A stretch of DNA of 64,000 nucleotides from CAJJDF01 sp965657945 (GTDB taxonomy: Bacteria > Bacteroidota > Bacteroidia > Flavobacteriales_D > CAJJDF01). The stretch covers positions 4,795 to 68,794 of the forward strand of contig CBFHPW010000012.1 of NCBI GenBank assembly GCA_965657945.1, read 5' to 3'. The position numbers were made by a program, and so were the translations under genes. Positions 7,912-15,829 of this stretch are shown here, in pieces. The notes beneath the pieces were generated by a model that saw only the letters and a list, made by a program, of their open reading frames with translations, ran no database searches and was not told the DNA's origin. Every line of letters starts with the position of its first letter. The first letter of the stretch is position 1.

Positions 7912-8313
7912 ATGACAACAAGAGCAAATTGTTATAATACGGGAATCGCAAGTGAATATTTAATTATGTCACACTTATTTAGATTAGAAATTGAGTCATA
8001 TCTTAGTTTAGGAAATGAAAAGTCTATAGATATTAGAGCCTTTAAAAATGATGGGACTCCCATTTCTATTGATGTTAAATCCGTTAGAGGATATAGCTCC
8101 TTGGTTGTTAATAATATTGAGTCAAAGATCGACCATTTTATTGTTTTCGTAATTTATAAAAATAAATTTTCAGACCTCACATCCTTACCTGATATATTTA
8201 TCGTTCCAAGTACCAACCTTCCAAAAATCACATCTCAATGGAAAGATCAAAAACGAGTCATGAAGAGTAGTTTAATTGAATACCAGAATAAATGGAACAA
8301 TTTAATTAGTTAG
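7912..8313 (+). CDS. PD-(D/E)XK nuclease-fold protein
   Basis: A 133-aa protein whose core fits the PD-(D/E)XK endonuclease fold: a conserved Glu in GIASEYLIMSHL (E15), then SIDIRAF (D40), then 13 residues later IDVKSVRG (D54-x-K56), and a hydrophobic strand FIVFVIY. This layout is seen in small restriction-like and Holliday-junction-resolvase-like proteins. It is complete and stands alone at the end of the + strand cargo run, with no methylase or resolvase partner. It may be a DNA-cleaving part of the island or a domesticated relative. The fold assignment is from motif spacing only. Confidence 0.7.
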   Translation: MTTRANCYNTGIASEYLIMSHLFRLEIESYLSLGNEKSIDIRAFKNDGTPISIDVKSVRGYSSLVVNNIESKIDHFIVFVIYKNKFSDLTSLPDIFIVPSTNLPKITSQWKDQKRVMKSSLIEYQNKWNNLIS

Positions 8314-8785
8314 ATATTTATTTATTGAAATACATTTAAAATACTTCATTTCGAAATTCAAAAAAGCTCACAGACTACGTTACTGAAAAAATGAAGAATG
8401 ATTATCTAAATTTAGAGCAGCTTGCCTTTCGTGAAATAATTAACTGTTGGTAACGTTTAAAATTAATTTTAAACATCATAATTCTCCATTTGACTAAGTA
8501 TAGTGCGAAGAATGGTGTTTTCATGAGTAGCCTACATAAGAATCGTCCCTTAATCTCCAATGCACTTCATTTAGGATTTAGTAAAATAAAAGTTGGAAAA
8601 TTTTTACTCAAATTAATCCAGTCTGAGTATTCTGGTTCAGCTCCAGGCTTTTTTATTATATGACACGACCATTGAAAAGCAACGGATTCTAAAATAATTA
8701 AAGCTATTCATTTGGATTTATTTAAATCTGAAGTATGAGTTATAGATTTTCGAGAATCTCAAATACCTGATTGGATTTAAATCAT
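8314..8785. other. 472-bp gap with no intact gene
   Basis: A 20-codon frame at about 8392-8454 (MKNDYLNLEQLAFREIINCW) reads like the tail or remnant of a protein but has no support on either side. A hairpin CTGG/CCAG before a T run at about 8631-8654 could be a terminator. Otherwise nothing is recognised. It may be decayed gene material. Confidence 0.35.
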
Positions 8786-9469
8786 TCAATCATCAAAATT
8801 GAAATCTGAGTCTTGTTGGGACATATTTTGCTCTAATTCAAAATGAAATGTATCCATTAATAATTTTAAATCAGACCATAACAACCTGTCTGACCTGCCA
8901 AATAACCAAGATGATTCCAAATTATACAGATCTTCAATTTTTTGGGTTTTAATTTCACTTTTCATACCAAACCAGCTTGTTTTAACTTGAGTAATTTTGA
9001 AACCTCGAAATTTTATATTATAACTGTTATCCTTTAAAACAATTCTATACAAGCATTCCAACCCCACATCTCTTTGTTCAGAAGTTAGGAGTAAAGTTCG
9101 AACTTGACTTATACTAAGAGTAATCTGACCGATTAAAGTATCATTACCAGAACCACAAGGTTCTTTTATCTCATCAGCAATGCTCAATTCTGCATTGTGA
9201 AGCTTTAATTTATAAGTAAAACTGGCACTATTAAATAAATTACTTCGACCATTAATACAGAATTCAGATAAACTTCTTGTTAAATCAGACATTGTTTTTA
9301 CCGATGTATAGTTTTCACAGAGTGTAATTGATTGAGACTTTATTTTTTTGCTGTTATATTCAAACTGAACTTTATCATTATGAATAGGTAATTTCCAATC
9401 TAAATTAAATTGCGAAAAACTATTGAGGAAAAGTCCAACGAAAAAAACTAACGGTATAAATTTATTTAT
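8786..9469 (-). CDS. Secreted hypothetical protein with non-ATG (ATA) start or lost start codon
   Basis: The first ATG (9292) gives 168 aa, but the frame is open for 59 more codons to an ATA at 9467-9469, just after an in-frame stop. The added residues read as a clean signal peptide (INKFIPLVFFVGLFLNSFSQ) plus a plausible mature start (FNLDWKLPIHNDKV), so the real protein is 227 aa and exported. The expected ATG is ATA (G to A), so the gene is either started from a rare codon or recently disabled. The mature domain is unrecognised. Confidence 0.6.
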   Translation of the reverse strand: MNKFIPLVFFVGLFLNSFSQFNLDWKLPIHNDKVQFEYNSKKIKSQSITLCENYTSVKTMSDLTRSLSEFCINGRSNLFNSASFTYKLKLHNAELSIADEIKEPCGSGNDTLIGQITLSISQVRTLLLTSEQRDVGLECLYRIVLKDNSYNIKFRGFKITQVKTSWFGMKSEIKTQKIEDLYNLESSWLFGRSDRLLWSDLKLLMDTFHFELEQNMSQQDSDFNFDD

Positions 9470-9844
9470 GATTTAAATTTATAATAAACACTGTTCTAAG
9501 GTAATAAAAAAAACGACATAAAAAATCTGATTTTAAATCCAATTTCAATAAAGATTAATTACTAAAATTTAAATAAAACGCAATATTTATTAATTGTACA
9601 AAATCAAAAAAACTAATAAAATATTAAAAAAAGAAAAGTCTCAAATTTAAAAATCACATAATAGATTAAACAATATTAAAACAACTTAAAACTCTTTCTT
9701 TTTAGGGATTATTTCGAATATAAAACTGATACAAGAAACAATAAATATGAGAGAAATTCAAAGCCTAATAAAGTCGCGAAAATTTCATATTTTTAAACAT
9801 AATTATTATTAATTTTTATTTTTAAAAATAAAACATCTTATTGT
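9470..9844. promoter_or_regulatory. 375-bp divergent promoter region
   Basis: Extremely AT-rich DNA between the divergent genes at 9469 (minus) and 9845 (plus). No ORF or RNA gene is seen. Both promoters must lie here, but the base bias prevents me from choosing -33/-7 boxes. Confidence 0.35.
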
Positions 9845-10180
9845 ATGAAACGAATCATAATTGTAGCGTCCATAATATTTCTATCTATGCATGTGAAATC
9901 ACAAAAAATTGTGGTTACCGAATATGCCAATCAAGCTGATTTGAAAGTATTTGTGGTAGGCTATGCCAATCAGGCTGACTTAAAAGTGTTTAAAGTTGAA
10001 TATTCCAATCAAGCCAAAGGCAACGAGGGCCTTTGGCATTTTGTAAAATATAATAATCAAGCAGAAAAGAAAATCTATTTTGTTGATTATGTAAGCCAAA
10101 GTGATTTGAAAGTTTTTTTTGTAAACTATAAAAATCAAGCAGGCTGGAATAAGAAATCCAAACAACATTTAATGTATTAA
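9845..10180 (+). CDS. 7(1) septoil knot (DUF6150-like) repeat protein, secreted
   Basis: A 111-aa protein with a signal peptide (MKRIIIVASIIFLSMHVKSQ). About six short beta-repeats of ~13 residues follow, each built on Y-x-N/S-Q-A/S with the flanking strand ADLKVFxVxY (for example YANQADLKVFVVG). This pattern matches, from memory, the Bacteroidota family annotated as 7(1) septoil knot domain. Two consecutive units are also repeated at DNA level (39-bp period near 9919-9996). The role is unknown. Its stop overlaps the stop of the convergent HTH gene in a shared TTAA. Confidence 0.7.
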   Translation: MKRIIIVASIIFLSMHVKSQKIVVTEYANQADLKVFVVGYANQADLKVFKVEYSNQAKGNEGLWHFVKYNNQAEKKIYFVDYVSQSDLKVFFVNYKNQAGWNKKSKQHLMY

Positions 10181-10545
10181 TAATCTCTCCGGGAGTTTCT
10201 TCTTTTCACTCTATCTCTTATTTTTTCAACCGTCATTTCCGCAACACTCGGTCTCCCTTTTTTAATCCATTCTTCAATTTGTTTCCGAGAAAAGGTTAAG
10301 GGCTTTCCTGAAGTAACAACCGGTATTTCTCCTCTCGATACTTTGGTGTAAATAGTCTTCTCCTTATACCCTGTTATCTCAGCAACCTCTTGAAGGTAAA
10401 TCATATCAGTTTCATAATTCTCGAGTTCATTTGAATTTTCAATACTTTGGAGCTCGATAAACAAATCAAATACAATTTCTCGCAATATTTCTTTGAGCTC
10501 ACCTACTGTAAGGGCAAAACTTGGTTTATTATCTTCTGTTGTCAT
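10177..10545 (-). CDS. Excisionase-like helix-turn-helix protein
   Basis: A 122-aa protein whose centre (about residues 48-95) is a MerR/excisionase-type winged HTH: IYLQEVAEITGYKEKTIYTK followed by GEIPVV and the wing FSRKQIEEWIKKGR. An N-terminal helical part and a basic C-terminus (RDRVKRRNSRRDY) flank it. In Bacteroidota such genes accompany tyrosine recombinases and act as directionality factors or regulators, which fits the integrase 1.3 kb away on the same strand. DNA-binding is confident; excisionase activity is inferred. Confidence 0.75.
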   Translation of the reverse strand: MTTEDNKPSFALTVGELKEILREIVFDLFIELQSIENSNELENYETDMIYLQEVAEITGYKEKTIYTKVSRGEIPVVTSGKPLTFSRKQIEEWIKKGRPSVAEMTVEKIRDRVKRRNSRRDY

Positions 10546-10628
10546 TATTTTTTTTTATTATAACTAAACAATGTGTCAGCTTTCTTTTACAAAAAAAGTC
10601 ATTGTAACAGATCAAAAAGACAAAAAGG

Positions 10629-10644
10629 TACTCCGTTCGGAGTA
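10629..10644 (-). terminator. Probable terminator of the integrase operon
   Basis: The palindrome TACTCCG-TT-CGGAGTA forms a short GC-containing hairpin. On the minus strand it is followed by CC and six T. It lies ~100 nt past the stop of the unknown gene ending at 10744, so it would end the integrase transcript before the HTH gene. A second hairpin (CTAACTT-GAAA-AAGTTAG, 10697-10714) lies between. Confidence 0.5.
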
Positions 10645-10743
10645 ATAGCGATATGGAAAAATTAAAACCCTTGTATACCAGTTATTTACAAGATAGCTAA
10701 CTTGAAAAAGTTAGGAGTTCAATATTAATCCGGAGTTGAAAAA

Positions 10744-11892
10744 TCATGTTTTTGGACTATTTTCAATTGTTGATTTAAATTTTGTAACAATCTCAATAAG
10801 CTTTTCACATCTTTTGCTGTTTTTTCCTGACGCATCAGAAATTTTTTTGGCATGTGCTATATTTATAACTTCACCCTTATTGGGTTTATTCTTAACCGTT
10901 ATTTTAAAACATAACGTTCCTATTTGCCATTTTGCAGTTCCCGATATATGGTTACAAATATTGGCTGAATCGATTGCTTGAATAAATTTTCTCAACTCAA
11001 AATAAGTCCCAATCCAAATTAATTTATTTTCATTGGAAATAACAGCTGGTTGAAATAAACTAATAAAGGACTTGAAATTAGTTTCATGATGAAGAAAATC
11101 ATCTTTTAATTGATTAAAAATTTCAACAAAATTAACGAATCTAAAGTTTTTGGACTCGAATATAGACTGGTCTTGAAAATATTTTTGAATAAAGAATGTT
11201 TGATATTTTAAATTGATCTCGGAATTAACTCTTATTCCTTTTTTTACAAATTCATATTCACTTAAAAACAATTCACAATTCCATGTTAACGCTCCTTTTA
11301 CAAAACTATCTTTCCTTTTGTTAAAATTATTGATCCAACTTTTTAATGTTAAGGTTAAGTTTTCGGAAAAAAAACCTTCTGAATATTGAATTAAAACAAT
11401 GTCCAAAGATTTTAAATAACGATCAAAATCTGAATGATAAAGAAACTCCAAATTGAAATCAAGAAATTTTTCCAAAAACTTGTATCCATTCTCGAAGTGC
11501 TTTAACCTTCTCGCAAACCAAAATTCAAAATCTGATAGTAAGGGAGTAATAAAAATTGATTGTTCGTGGGAAAAAAAATCATTTTGATATGGAAAAAATC
11601 CCAGTTTAACGAGTTCAAAAAAACTCTTACATTGTCTGTATTGATTCATTTGAACAATAGAGTATGAATCCATAGTTTTATGGGACACAAAAGGCTCAAT
11701 AGCTTTAAATTCTGAAGCAGAACCTTCCTTAGATTGATTCAAATAAGCTGTAATAACCAATTCTTCATATCGTTGCTTTAACATCTCTGTGGTTTCGAAG
11801 GAACTTTTTCCCTCTAAAAACTCTAATGCTTCAATTCTCCATATTTGACCTAAATCAATTCTGTAATATTCTAACTCATAGTTTACATCCAT
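10744..11892 (-). CDS. Unknown protein translationally linked to the integrase
   Basis: A 382-aa protein that starts 1 nt after the integrase stop, so the two are surely co-transcribed and probably coupled. It is rich in aromatic residues and helices, with no signal peptide or clear membrane segment. The N-terminus (MDVNYELEYYRIDLGQIWRI) and the C-terminal basic part (NIAHAKKISDASGKNSKRCE) show no motif I know. The C-terminal part may be a DNA-contacting or recombination accessory region. It could also be a cargo or regulatory gene of the element. Confidence 0.7.
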   Translation of the reverse strand: MDVNYELEYYRIDLGQIWRIEALEFLEGKSSFETTEMLKQRYEELVITAYLNQSKEGSASEFKAIEPFVSHKTMDSYSIVQMNQYRQCKSFFELVKLGFFPYQNDFFSHEQSIFITPLLSDFEFWFARRLKHFENGYKFLEKFLDFNLEFLYHSDFDRYLKSLDIVLIQYSEGFFSENLTLTLKSWINNFNKRKDSFVKGALTWNCELFLSEYEFVKKGIRVNSEINLKYQTFFIQKYFQDQSIFESKNFRFVNFVEIFNQLKDDFLHHETNFKSFISLFQPAVISNENKLIWIGTYFELRKFIQAIDSANICNHISGTAKWQIGTLCFKITVKNKPNKGEVINIAHAKKISDASGKNSKRCEKLIEIVTKFKSTIENSPKT

Positions 11893-11893
11893 A

Positions 11894-13012
11894 TTATATA
11901 TCTAAATTAGGGATGGCATTAGAAGCATCAATTTTCTTTTGATCGATTATTTTGGCATACACTTGGGTGGTTTTTAACTCTCTATGCCCCAGTAATTTTG
12001 AAACTGTATAAATATCTGTTCCATTTGTTAATTGAAGAGTGGCATAAGTGTGACGCCCACAATGAAAAGTTATTGTTTTTGTTATACCAGCTTTTAGGAC
12101 CCACTGCTGAAGTTTCAAATTGTACCAAGCTGAATACTTGAGTCCTTTAAAAATTTGTTCTTCAGAATCACCTCTTTGGGATAATAAGGAATAAGACTGA
12201 TTTGAAATCGGTAAAGTCTCAACTCCTTTTGTCTTTATTTGTCTAAATCGAATAAACCAATATTCCTTATCCTTGGAATAGATTAAATCTTTCCACTTTA
12301 GATTTTGAATATCCGACCATCTTAAACCAGTTAAACAACTAAATAAGAAGGCATCTTTTAAGATTTCAACTTCACATTCGGCCTTAACTAATTTTTGTAA
12401 CTCCTCAAAAGTTAAAAATTCTCGTTGTACCTCACCAGGCTTAAAACCTTTTATTTGCTGTGCCGGATTTTTAAGGATATGTTCTTCCTGATGAGCTTGT
12501 CTCAATGATGCCTTAACTTTATTAAAATAGGAATGAAGAGTGTTTTGAGATAGCTTTTTATTACTCTTTGTACGTGCTTCATCCATCAAATAACTCTTAA
12601 AATTCTCGAGAAAAAGAACATCCACCTGATTAATGGGTAGATCATTCGGACAGAACTTCAATAAATGCTTCCAAACGCTGTCCCAATTCCCATAATTATT
12701 CTTACTGTTGTAACGTTTATCCGCTAATTGTTTAAAATATTCAACAAACATGACATTAGACTTATCCTTTTTTGACAACTCCCCTAAAGAGTTATTCTTA
12801 TATGCCAAATCAATTAACTGTTTTGCTCTTATCCTTTCAGCTGCTTCAAGTGTTTCCCGATTACTCTTCTTTTGAGTTCCTTTTGGATTGTCATAAAGAA
12901 ATAGATCTAGGGAATGGGTTGTTCTTTTTTTTATTGCAGACGGGTTGTATATATCTAAATATAATTTAGCAATACCACGACTAGTTTTTCTCTTTCTAAC
13001 AGTTATCGTCAT
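11894..13012 (-). CDS. Tyrosine recombinase / integrase of the island
   Basis: A site-specific recombinase of the Bacteroidota integrase type. I take the ATG at 13012 (372 aa, MTITVRKRKTSRGIAK) rather than the upstream GTG at 13060, because the extra residues read through a palindrome. Domains: arm-binding ~1-90, SAM-like core-binding ~90-190, catalytic ~200-365. Catalytic residues visible: Arg in TGLRWSDIQNL, Lys in IKTKGVETLPIS, H-x-x-R in FHCGRHTYA, His in LLGHRELKTTQ and the nucleophile Tyr in VYAKI. It lies 170 nt from the 3' end of mnmE, the likely attachment site. Confidence 0.92.
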   Translation of the reverse strand: MTITVRKRKTSRGIAKLYLDIYNPSAIKKRTTHSLDLFLYDNPKGTQKKSNRETLEAAERIRAKQLIDLAYKNNSLGELSKKDKSNVMFVEYFKQLADKRYNSKNNYGNWDSVWKHLLKFCPNDLPINQVDVLFLENFKSYLMDEARTKSNKKLSQNTLHSYFNKVKASLRQAHQEEHILKNPAQQIKGFKPGEVQREFLTFEELQKLVKAECEVEILKDAFLFSCLTGLRWSDIQNLKWKDLIYSKDKEYWFIRFRQIKTKGVETLPISNQSYSLLSQRGDSEEQIFKGLKYSAWYNLKLQQWVLKAGITKTITFHCGRHTYATLQLTNGTDIYTVSKLLGHRELKTTQVYAKIIDQKKIDASNAIPNLDI

Positions 13013-13023
13013 TTTTGTGTTTT

Positions 13024-13052
13024 TTTGTGTCAAGAATAAATCTTGACACAAA
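13024..13052. promoter_or_regulatory. Palindromic operator-like site before the integrase
   Basis: Perfect 12-bp arms, TTTGTGTCAAGA and its reverse complement, separated by 5 nt (ataaa). The site lies 11-40 nt upstream of the chosen integrase start, where a repressor or the recombinase itself could bind. Confidence 0.6.
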
Positions 13053-13075
13053 TATAACACAAAAACTATCTGAAA

Positions 13076-13111
13076 AACACAAATAACACAAAATTTTGTG
13101 TTATTTGTGTT
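13076..13111. repeat. Perfect 36-bp palindrome between integrase and mnmE
   Basis: The sequence reads identically on both strands around a centre at 13093/13094 (arm AACACAAATAACACAAAA). It shares the repeated (A)ACACAAA word with the operator-like site next to it. Candidates are a recombinase arm-type binding cluster, an autoregulatory operator or a two-way terminator. Confidence 0.8.
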
Positions 13112-13183
13112 ACAAAATATCTTTGTATAATTACAAGTAAATCAATTAGTTATGTATTATTTACTGCTGTATTTATAAACAGA

Positions 13184-13201
13184 TTACTTCCCAATACAAA
13201 A
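13184..13201 (-). other. Candidate attachment site: 3' end of mnmE
   Basis: These 18 bp encode the conserved mnmE C-terminus FCIGK plus stop. As I recall it, the SGI1-type attB is the last 18 bp of trmE/thdF, differing here by about one base. The integrase lies directly alongside. No second copy was found in 1-13000, so the distal att site would be beyond the left edge. Confidence 0.4.
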
Positions 13202-14551
13202 CTTACTAAAAATATTACCCAGCAACTCATCAGTAGAAATCTCACCAGTAATTTCTCCTAAAAAGTGTAGCGCTTGTCGTATGTCAATGGCTACCAAGTC
13301 ACCCGGAACCCCCATTTCGAGTGCACCCGTAACTTGAGTTATGGCCTCGTTGGCCTTGGTCAGGGCCTCGTAATGACGCACATTGGTTACCACAACTTGC
13401 TGCTCTTCCGCATTTTTTGAGTTGGTAATTTCAATGATTTTTTGAGTCAATTCTTCTAAATTATCTCCTTCAGATGCTGAAATTTGAATACAATCCAAGC
13501 CATTTAAAACAGAATTATTCTCCAATAAATCCATCTTATTAGCCACCCAAATTACATCAATTGAGTCGCCTGTTAGTTGAGATTTTAAGACTTCAAACTC
13601 ATTCTGTACCTTATTCAAATCGTGCGAAGCGTCAAACAAATAGAGAATAATAGCCGATTTACCGGCTTTTTCAATTGCTCGTTGGATTCCTATTTTTTCA
13701 ATTTCATTCTCTGTGTCGCGGATTCCTGCAGTATCAATAAATCGATATTTTATTCCCTCAATCACAATTTCGTCTTCCACAATATCACGAGTAGTTCCTG
13801 CAATATTGGATACAATTGCTTTTTCTTCTTTCAAGAATTTATTCAGCAAAGTGGATTTACCCGAATTGGGAGCTCCGATAATGGAAATGGGTACTCCATT
13901 TTTAATCGCATTTCCAAAAGAAAATGAATCTATTAAGCTCGTTAACTTGGCCGAAATTCTGTCGAGCAGTTCATTCAGTTGGCTTCTGTCGGCAAATTCC
14001 ACATCCTCTTCGCTAAAATCGAGCTCCAATTCAATGAGAGAAGCAAAATTTACCAATTCTTCTCTCAACAAATTTATTTCATCTGAAAATCCACCACGCA
14101 TTTGTTGCATAGCAAGTTTGTGAGAAGCTTCGGTAGTCGAAGAAATCAAGTCCGAAATCGCCTCTGCTTGAGATAAATCAAACTTTCCGTTAGCAAAAGC
14201 ACGCATGGAAAACTCACCGGGCTTGGCAAGTCTACAACTTTTGTTAAGTAATAATTTTAGTATTTCTTGTTGAATAAATACCGAACCATGGCATGCAATT
14301 TCTACCACATCTTCACCAGTAAATGAAGCTGGATTCTTAAATACCGTCACAACCACTTCATCAAGGAGTTTTCCGTCATTTTTTATGGTACCAAAATGAG
14401 CCGTATGCGATTCGAGCGATTCTATTGATTTCGAAAACACAGTAGAAACAATGTCAAAAGCTCTGGCACCTGAAACACGAATCATAGCTATTGCACCCAT
14501 TCCGTTAGCAGTTGACAGTGCACAAATTGTATCGGTAGAATCTAAAATCAT
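13184..14551 (-). CDS. mnmE: tRNA modification GTPase MnmE
   Basis: A 455-aa protein that with MnmG installs the carboxymethylaminomethyl group on U34 of several tRNAs. N-terminal folate-binding domain (~1-118), helical domain, and an inserted GTPase (~218-375) with Walker A GAPNSGKS (226-233), DTAG in the switch II region and NKMD. The C-terminus FCIGK carries the essential Cys. Length is normal. The island on its 3' side has left the reading frame complete, as expected for elements that restore the gene end. Confidence 0.96.
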   Translation of the reverse strand: MILDSTDTICALSTANGMGAIAMIRVSGARAFDIVSTVFSKSIESLESHTAHFGTIKNDGKLLDEVVVTVFKNPASFTGEDVVEIACHGSVFIQQEILKLLLNKSCRLAKPGEFSMRAFANGKFDLSQAEAISDLISSTTEASHKLAMQQMRGGFSDEINLLREELVNFASLIELELDFSEEDVEFADRSQLNELLDRISAKLTSLIDSFSFGNAIKNGVPISIIGAPNSGKSTLLNKFLKEEKAIVSNIAGTTRDIVEDEIVIEGIKYRFIDTAGIRDTENEIEKIGIQRAIEKAGKSAIILYLFDASHDLNKVQNEFEVLKSQLTGDSIDVIWVANKMDLLENNSVLNGLDCIQISASEGDNLEELTQKIIEITNSKNAEEQQVVVTNVRHYEALTKANEAITQVTGALEMGVPGDLVAIDIRQALHFLGEITGEISTDELLGNIFSKFCIGK

Positions 14552-14784
14552 GTGACAAAATTACGGTTTATTTTAATTAATCGAAGAGAATTTGTAAGGT
14601 GTTCTTTCACTCTTCTCTTCCCAAAGAAAGTGGGTTGGAATTGTATTGAAAAAATGGAGCTCTCGCAAATTTATATATGAAAGTCATTTTGATAGAAAAA
14701 TGCAAAATATTAAAACCCTAATTTTTGTAAAAGAAGGGATAAAAAACTACTTTTGAATATTCATAAAAAAACCAATCAAATACA

Positions 14785-15657
14785 ATGAGTATACTAGTAA
14801 ACAAAGATTCTAAAATAATTGTTCAGGGTTTCACAGGAAACGAAGGAACTTTCCATGCAGGTCAAATGATTGAATATGGGACGAATGTTGTAGGTGGAGT
14901 AACTCCAGGAAAAGGGGGGCAAAAACACCTTGACAAACCTGTATTTAATACGGTAGCTGATGCTGTTAAAGAAACTGGAGCGAATGTTTCAATCATTTTT
15001 GTACCACCAGCATTTGCTGCTGATGCAATAATGGAAGCTGCTGACTCCAATATTGGAGTAATCGTTTGTATTACAGAAGGTATTCCAACGAACGACATGG
15101 TAAAAGTAAAAGCTTACTTGTCTGACAAAGATTCTAGATTGATTGGACCAAACTGTCCTGGAATCATCACTGCAGATGAAGCTAAAATTGGAATTATGCC
15201 AGGATTTGTTTTCAAAAAAGGAAGAGTAGGGATTGTTTCTAAATCAGGAACATTGACTTACGAAGCAGCTGACCAAGTAGTAAAAGCTGGATTAGGAGTT
15301 TCTACGGCAATCGGTATTGGTGGAGATCCAATTATTGGAACAACTACTAAAGAAGCTGTTGAAATGTTTATGAATGACCCTGAAACTGATGCTATTGTGA
15401 TGATTGGTGAGATTGGTGGAGACATGGAAGCAAATGCTGCAAGATGGGTAAAAGACAACAACAAAAAGCCTGTAATTGGATTTATTGCTGGACAAACTGC
15501 TCCTAAAGGAAGAAAAATGGGACACGCTGGAGCAATCGTAGGTGGAGCAGATGATACTGCACAAGCTAAAATGAAAATTATGGCAGAATGTGGAATTTCA
15601 GTTGCTAGTTCTCCTGCAGAAATTGGTAAAAAAGTGGCCGAAGCTCTTTCAAAATAA
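14785..15657 (+). CDS. sucD: Succinyl-CoA synthetase alpha subunit
   Basis: A 290-aa TCA-cycle enzyme subunit that converts succinyl-CoA to succinate with nucleotide phosphorylation. CoA-binding fold at ~1-130 (VQGFTGNEGTFHAGQMIEYG), TEGIP loop, GPNCPGII and the phosphorylated His247 in GRKMGHAGAIVGG. sucC is not adjacent, which is common in this phylum. A terminator follows at 15705. Confidence 0.96.
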   Translation: MSILVNKDSKIIVQGFTGNEGTFHAGQMIEYGTNVVGGVTPGKGGQKHLDKPVFNTVADAVKETGANVSIIFVPPAFAADAIMEAADSNIGVIVCITEGIPTNDMVKVKAYLSDKDSRLIGPNCPGIITADEAKIGIMPGFVFKKGRVGIVSKSGTLTYEAADQVVKAGLGVSTAIGIGGDPIIGTTTKEAVEMFMNDPETDAIVMIGEIGGDMEANAARWVKDNNKKPVIGFIAGQTAPKGRKMGHAGAIVGGADDTAQAKMKIMAECGISVASSPAEIGKKVAEALSK

Positions 15658-15704
15658 ATGAATGTATTTTCTCTTTAGAGAAACAAATTGAAACAATAAA
15701 AAAA

Positions 15705-15732
15705 GCCTTGAAGTTCCTTCAGGGCTTTTTTA
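15705..15732 (+). terminator. Rho-independent terminator of sucD
   Basis: The stem GCCTTGAAG / CTTCAGGGC (15705-15713 and 15717-15725, one T-G pair) with a TTC loop is followed by a T run. It lies ~50 nt after the sucD stop. A-rich DNA precedes the stem, so it may also stop transcription from the tRNA side. Confidence 0.8.
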
Positions 15733-15745
15733 TTGTCCAATTTTG

Positions 15746-15820
15746 TCGGGATGAGAGGATTCGAACCTCCGATCTCTGGTCCCCCAGACCAGCACTTTAA
15801 CCGGACTAAGCTACATCCCG
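15746..15820 (-). tRNA. tRNA-Pro (GGG)
   Basis: A 75-nt cloverleaf on the minus strand. The acceptor stem CGGGATG pairs with CATCCCG (15814-15820 and 15747-15753), with discriminator A. The anticodon stem is CTGGT/ACCAG with loop CTGGGGG, giving anticodon GGG, and the T-loop GGTTCGAATCC is standard. CCA is not encoded. Confidence 0.95.
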
Positions 15821-15829
15821 AATCTATTT

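Noticed and set aside
686..8313. Integron cassette array
   Set aside because: Same-strand small genes suggested it, and GTCTAAC at 762 fits one core half, but no matching GTTRRRY partner or folded attC site was found between genes and no integron integrase is present.
8392..8454. 20-codon ORF as a gene
   Set aside because: Too short, with no leader, operon context or recognisable family; treated as possible debris.
9901..10150. CRISPR-like repeats in the septoil-knot gene
   Set aside because: The repeats are in-frame protein repeats without uniform spacers.
1..13000. Second copy of the mnmE 3' end as island attL
   Set aside because: Reading 1-13000 for the 18-bp end gave no match; it may lie outside the window.
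11894..13060. GTG start of the integrase at 13060
   Set aside because: The extra 16 residues would be encoded within the palindromic operator-like region and are not family-like; the ATG at 13012 fits better.
13622..14123. ORFs opposite mnmE, and similar ORFs opposite sucD, the 1390-aa gene and sprA
   Set aside because: They are frame shadows of strongly supported genes and have no domain features.
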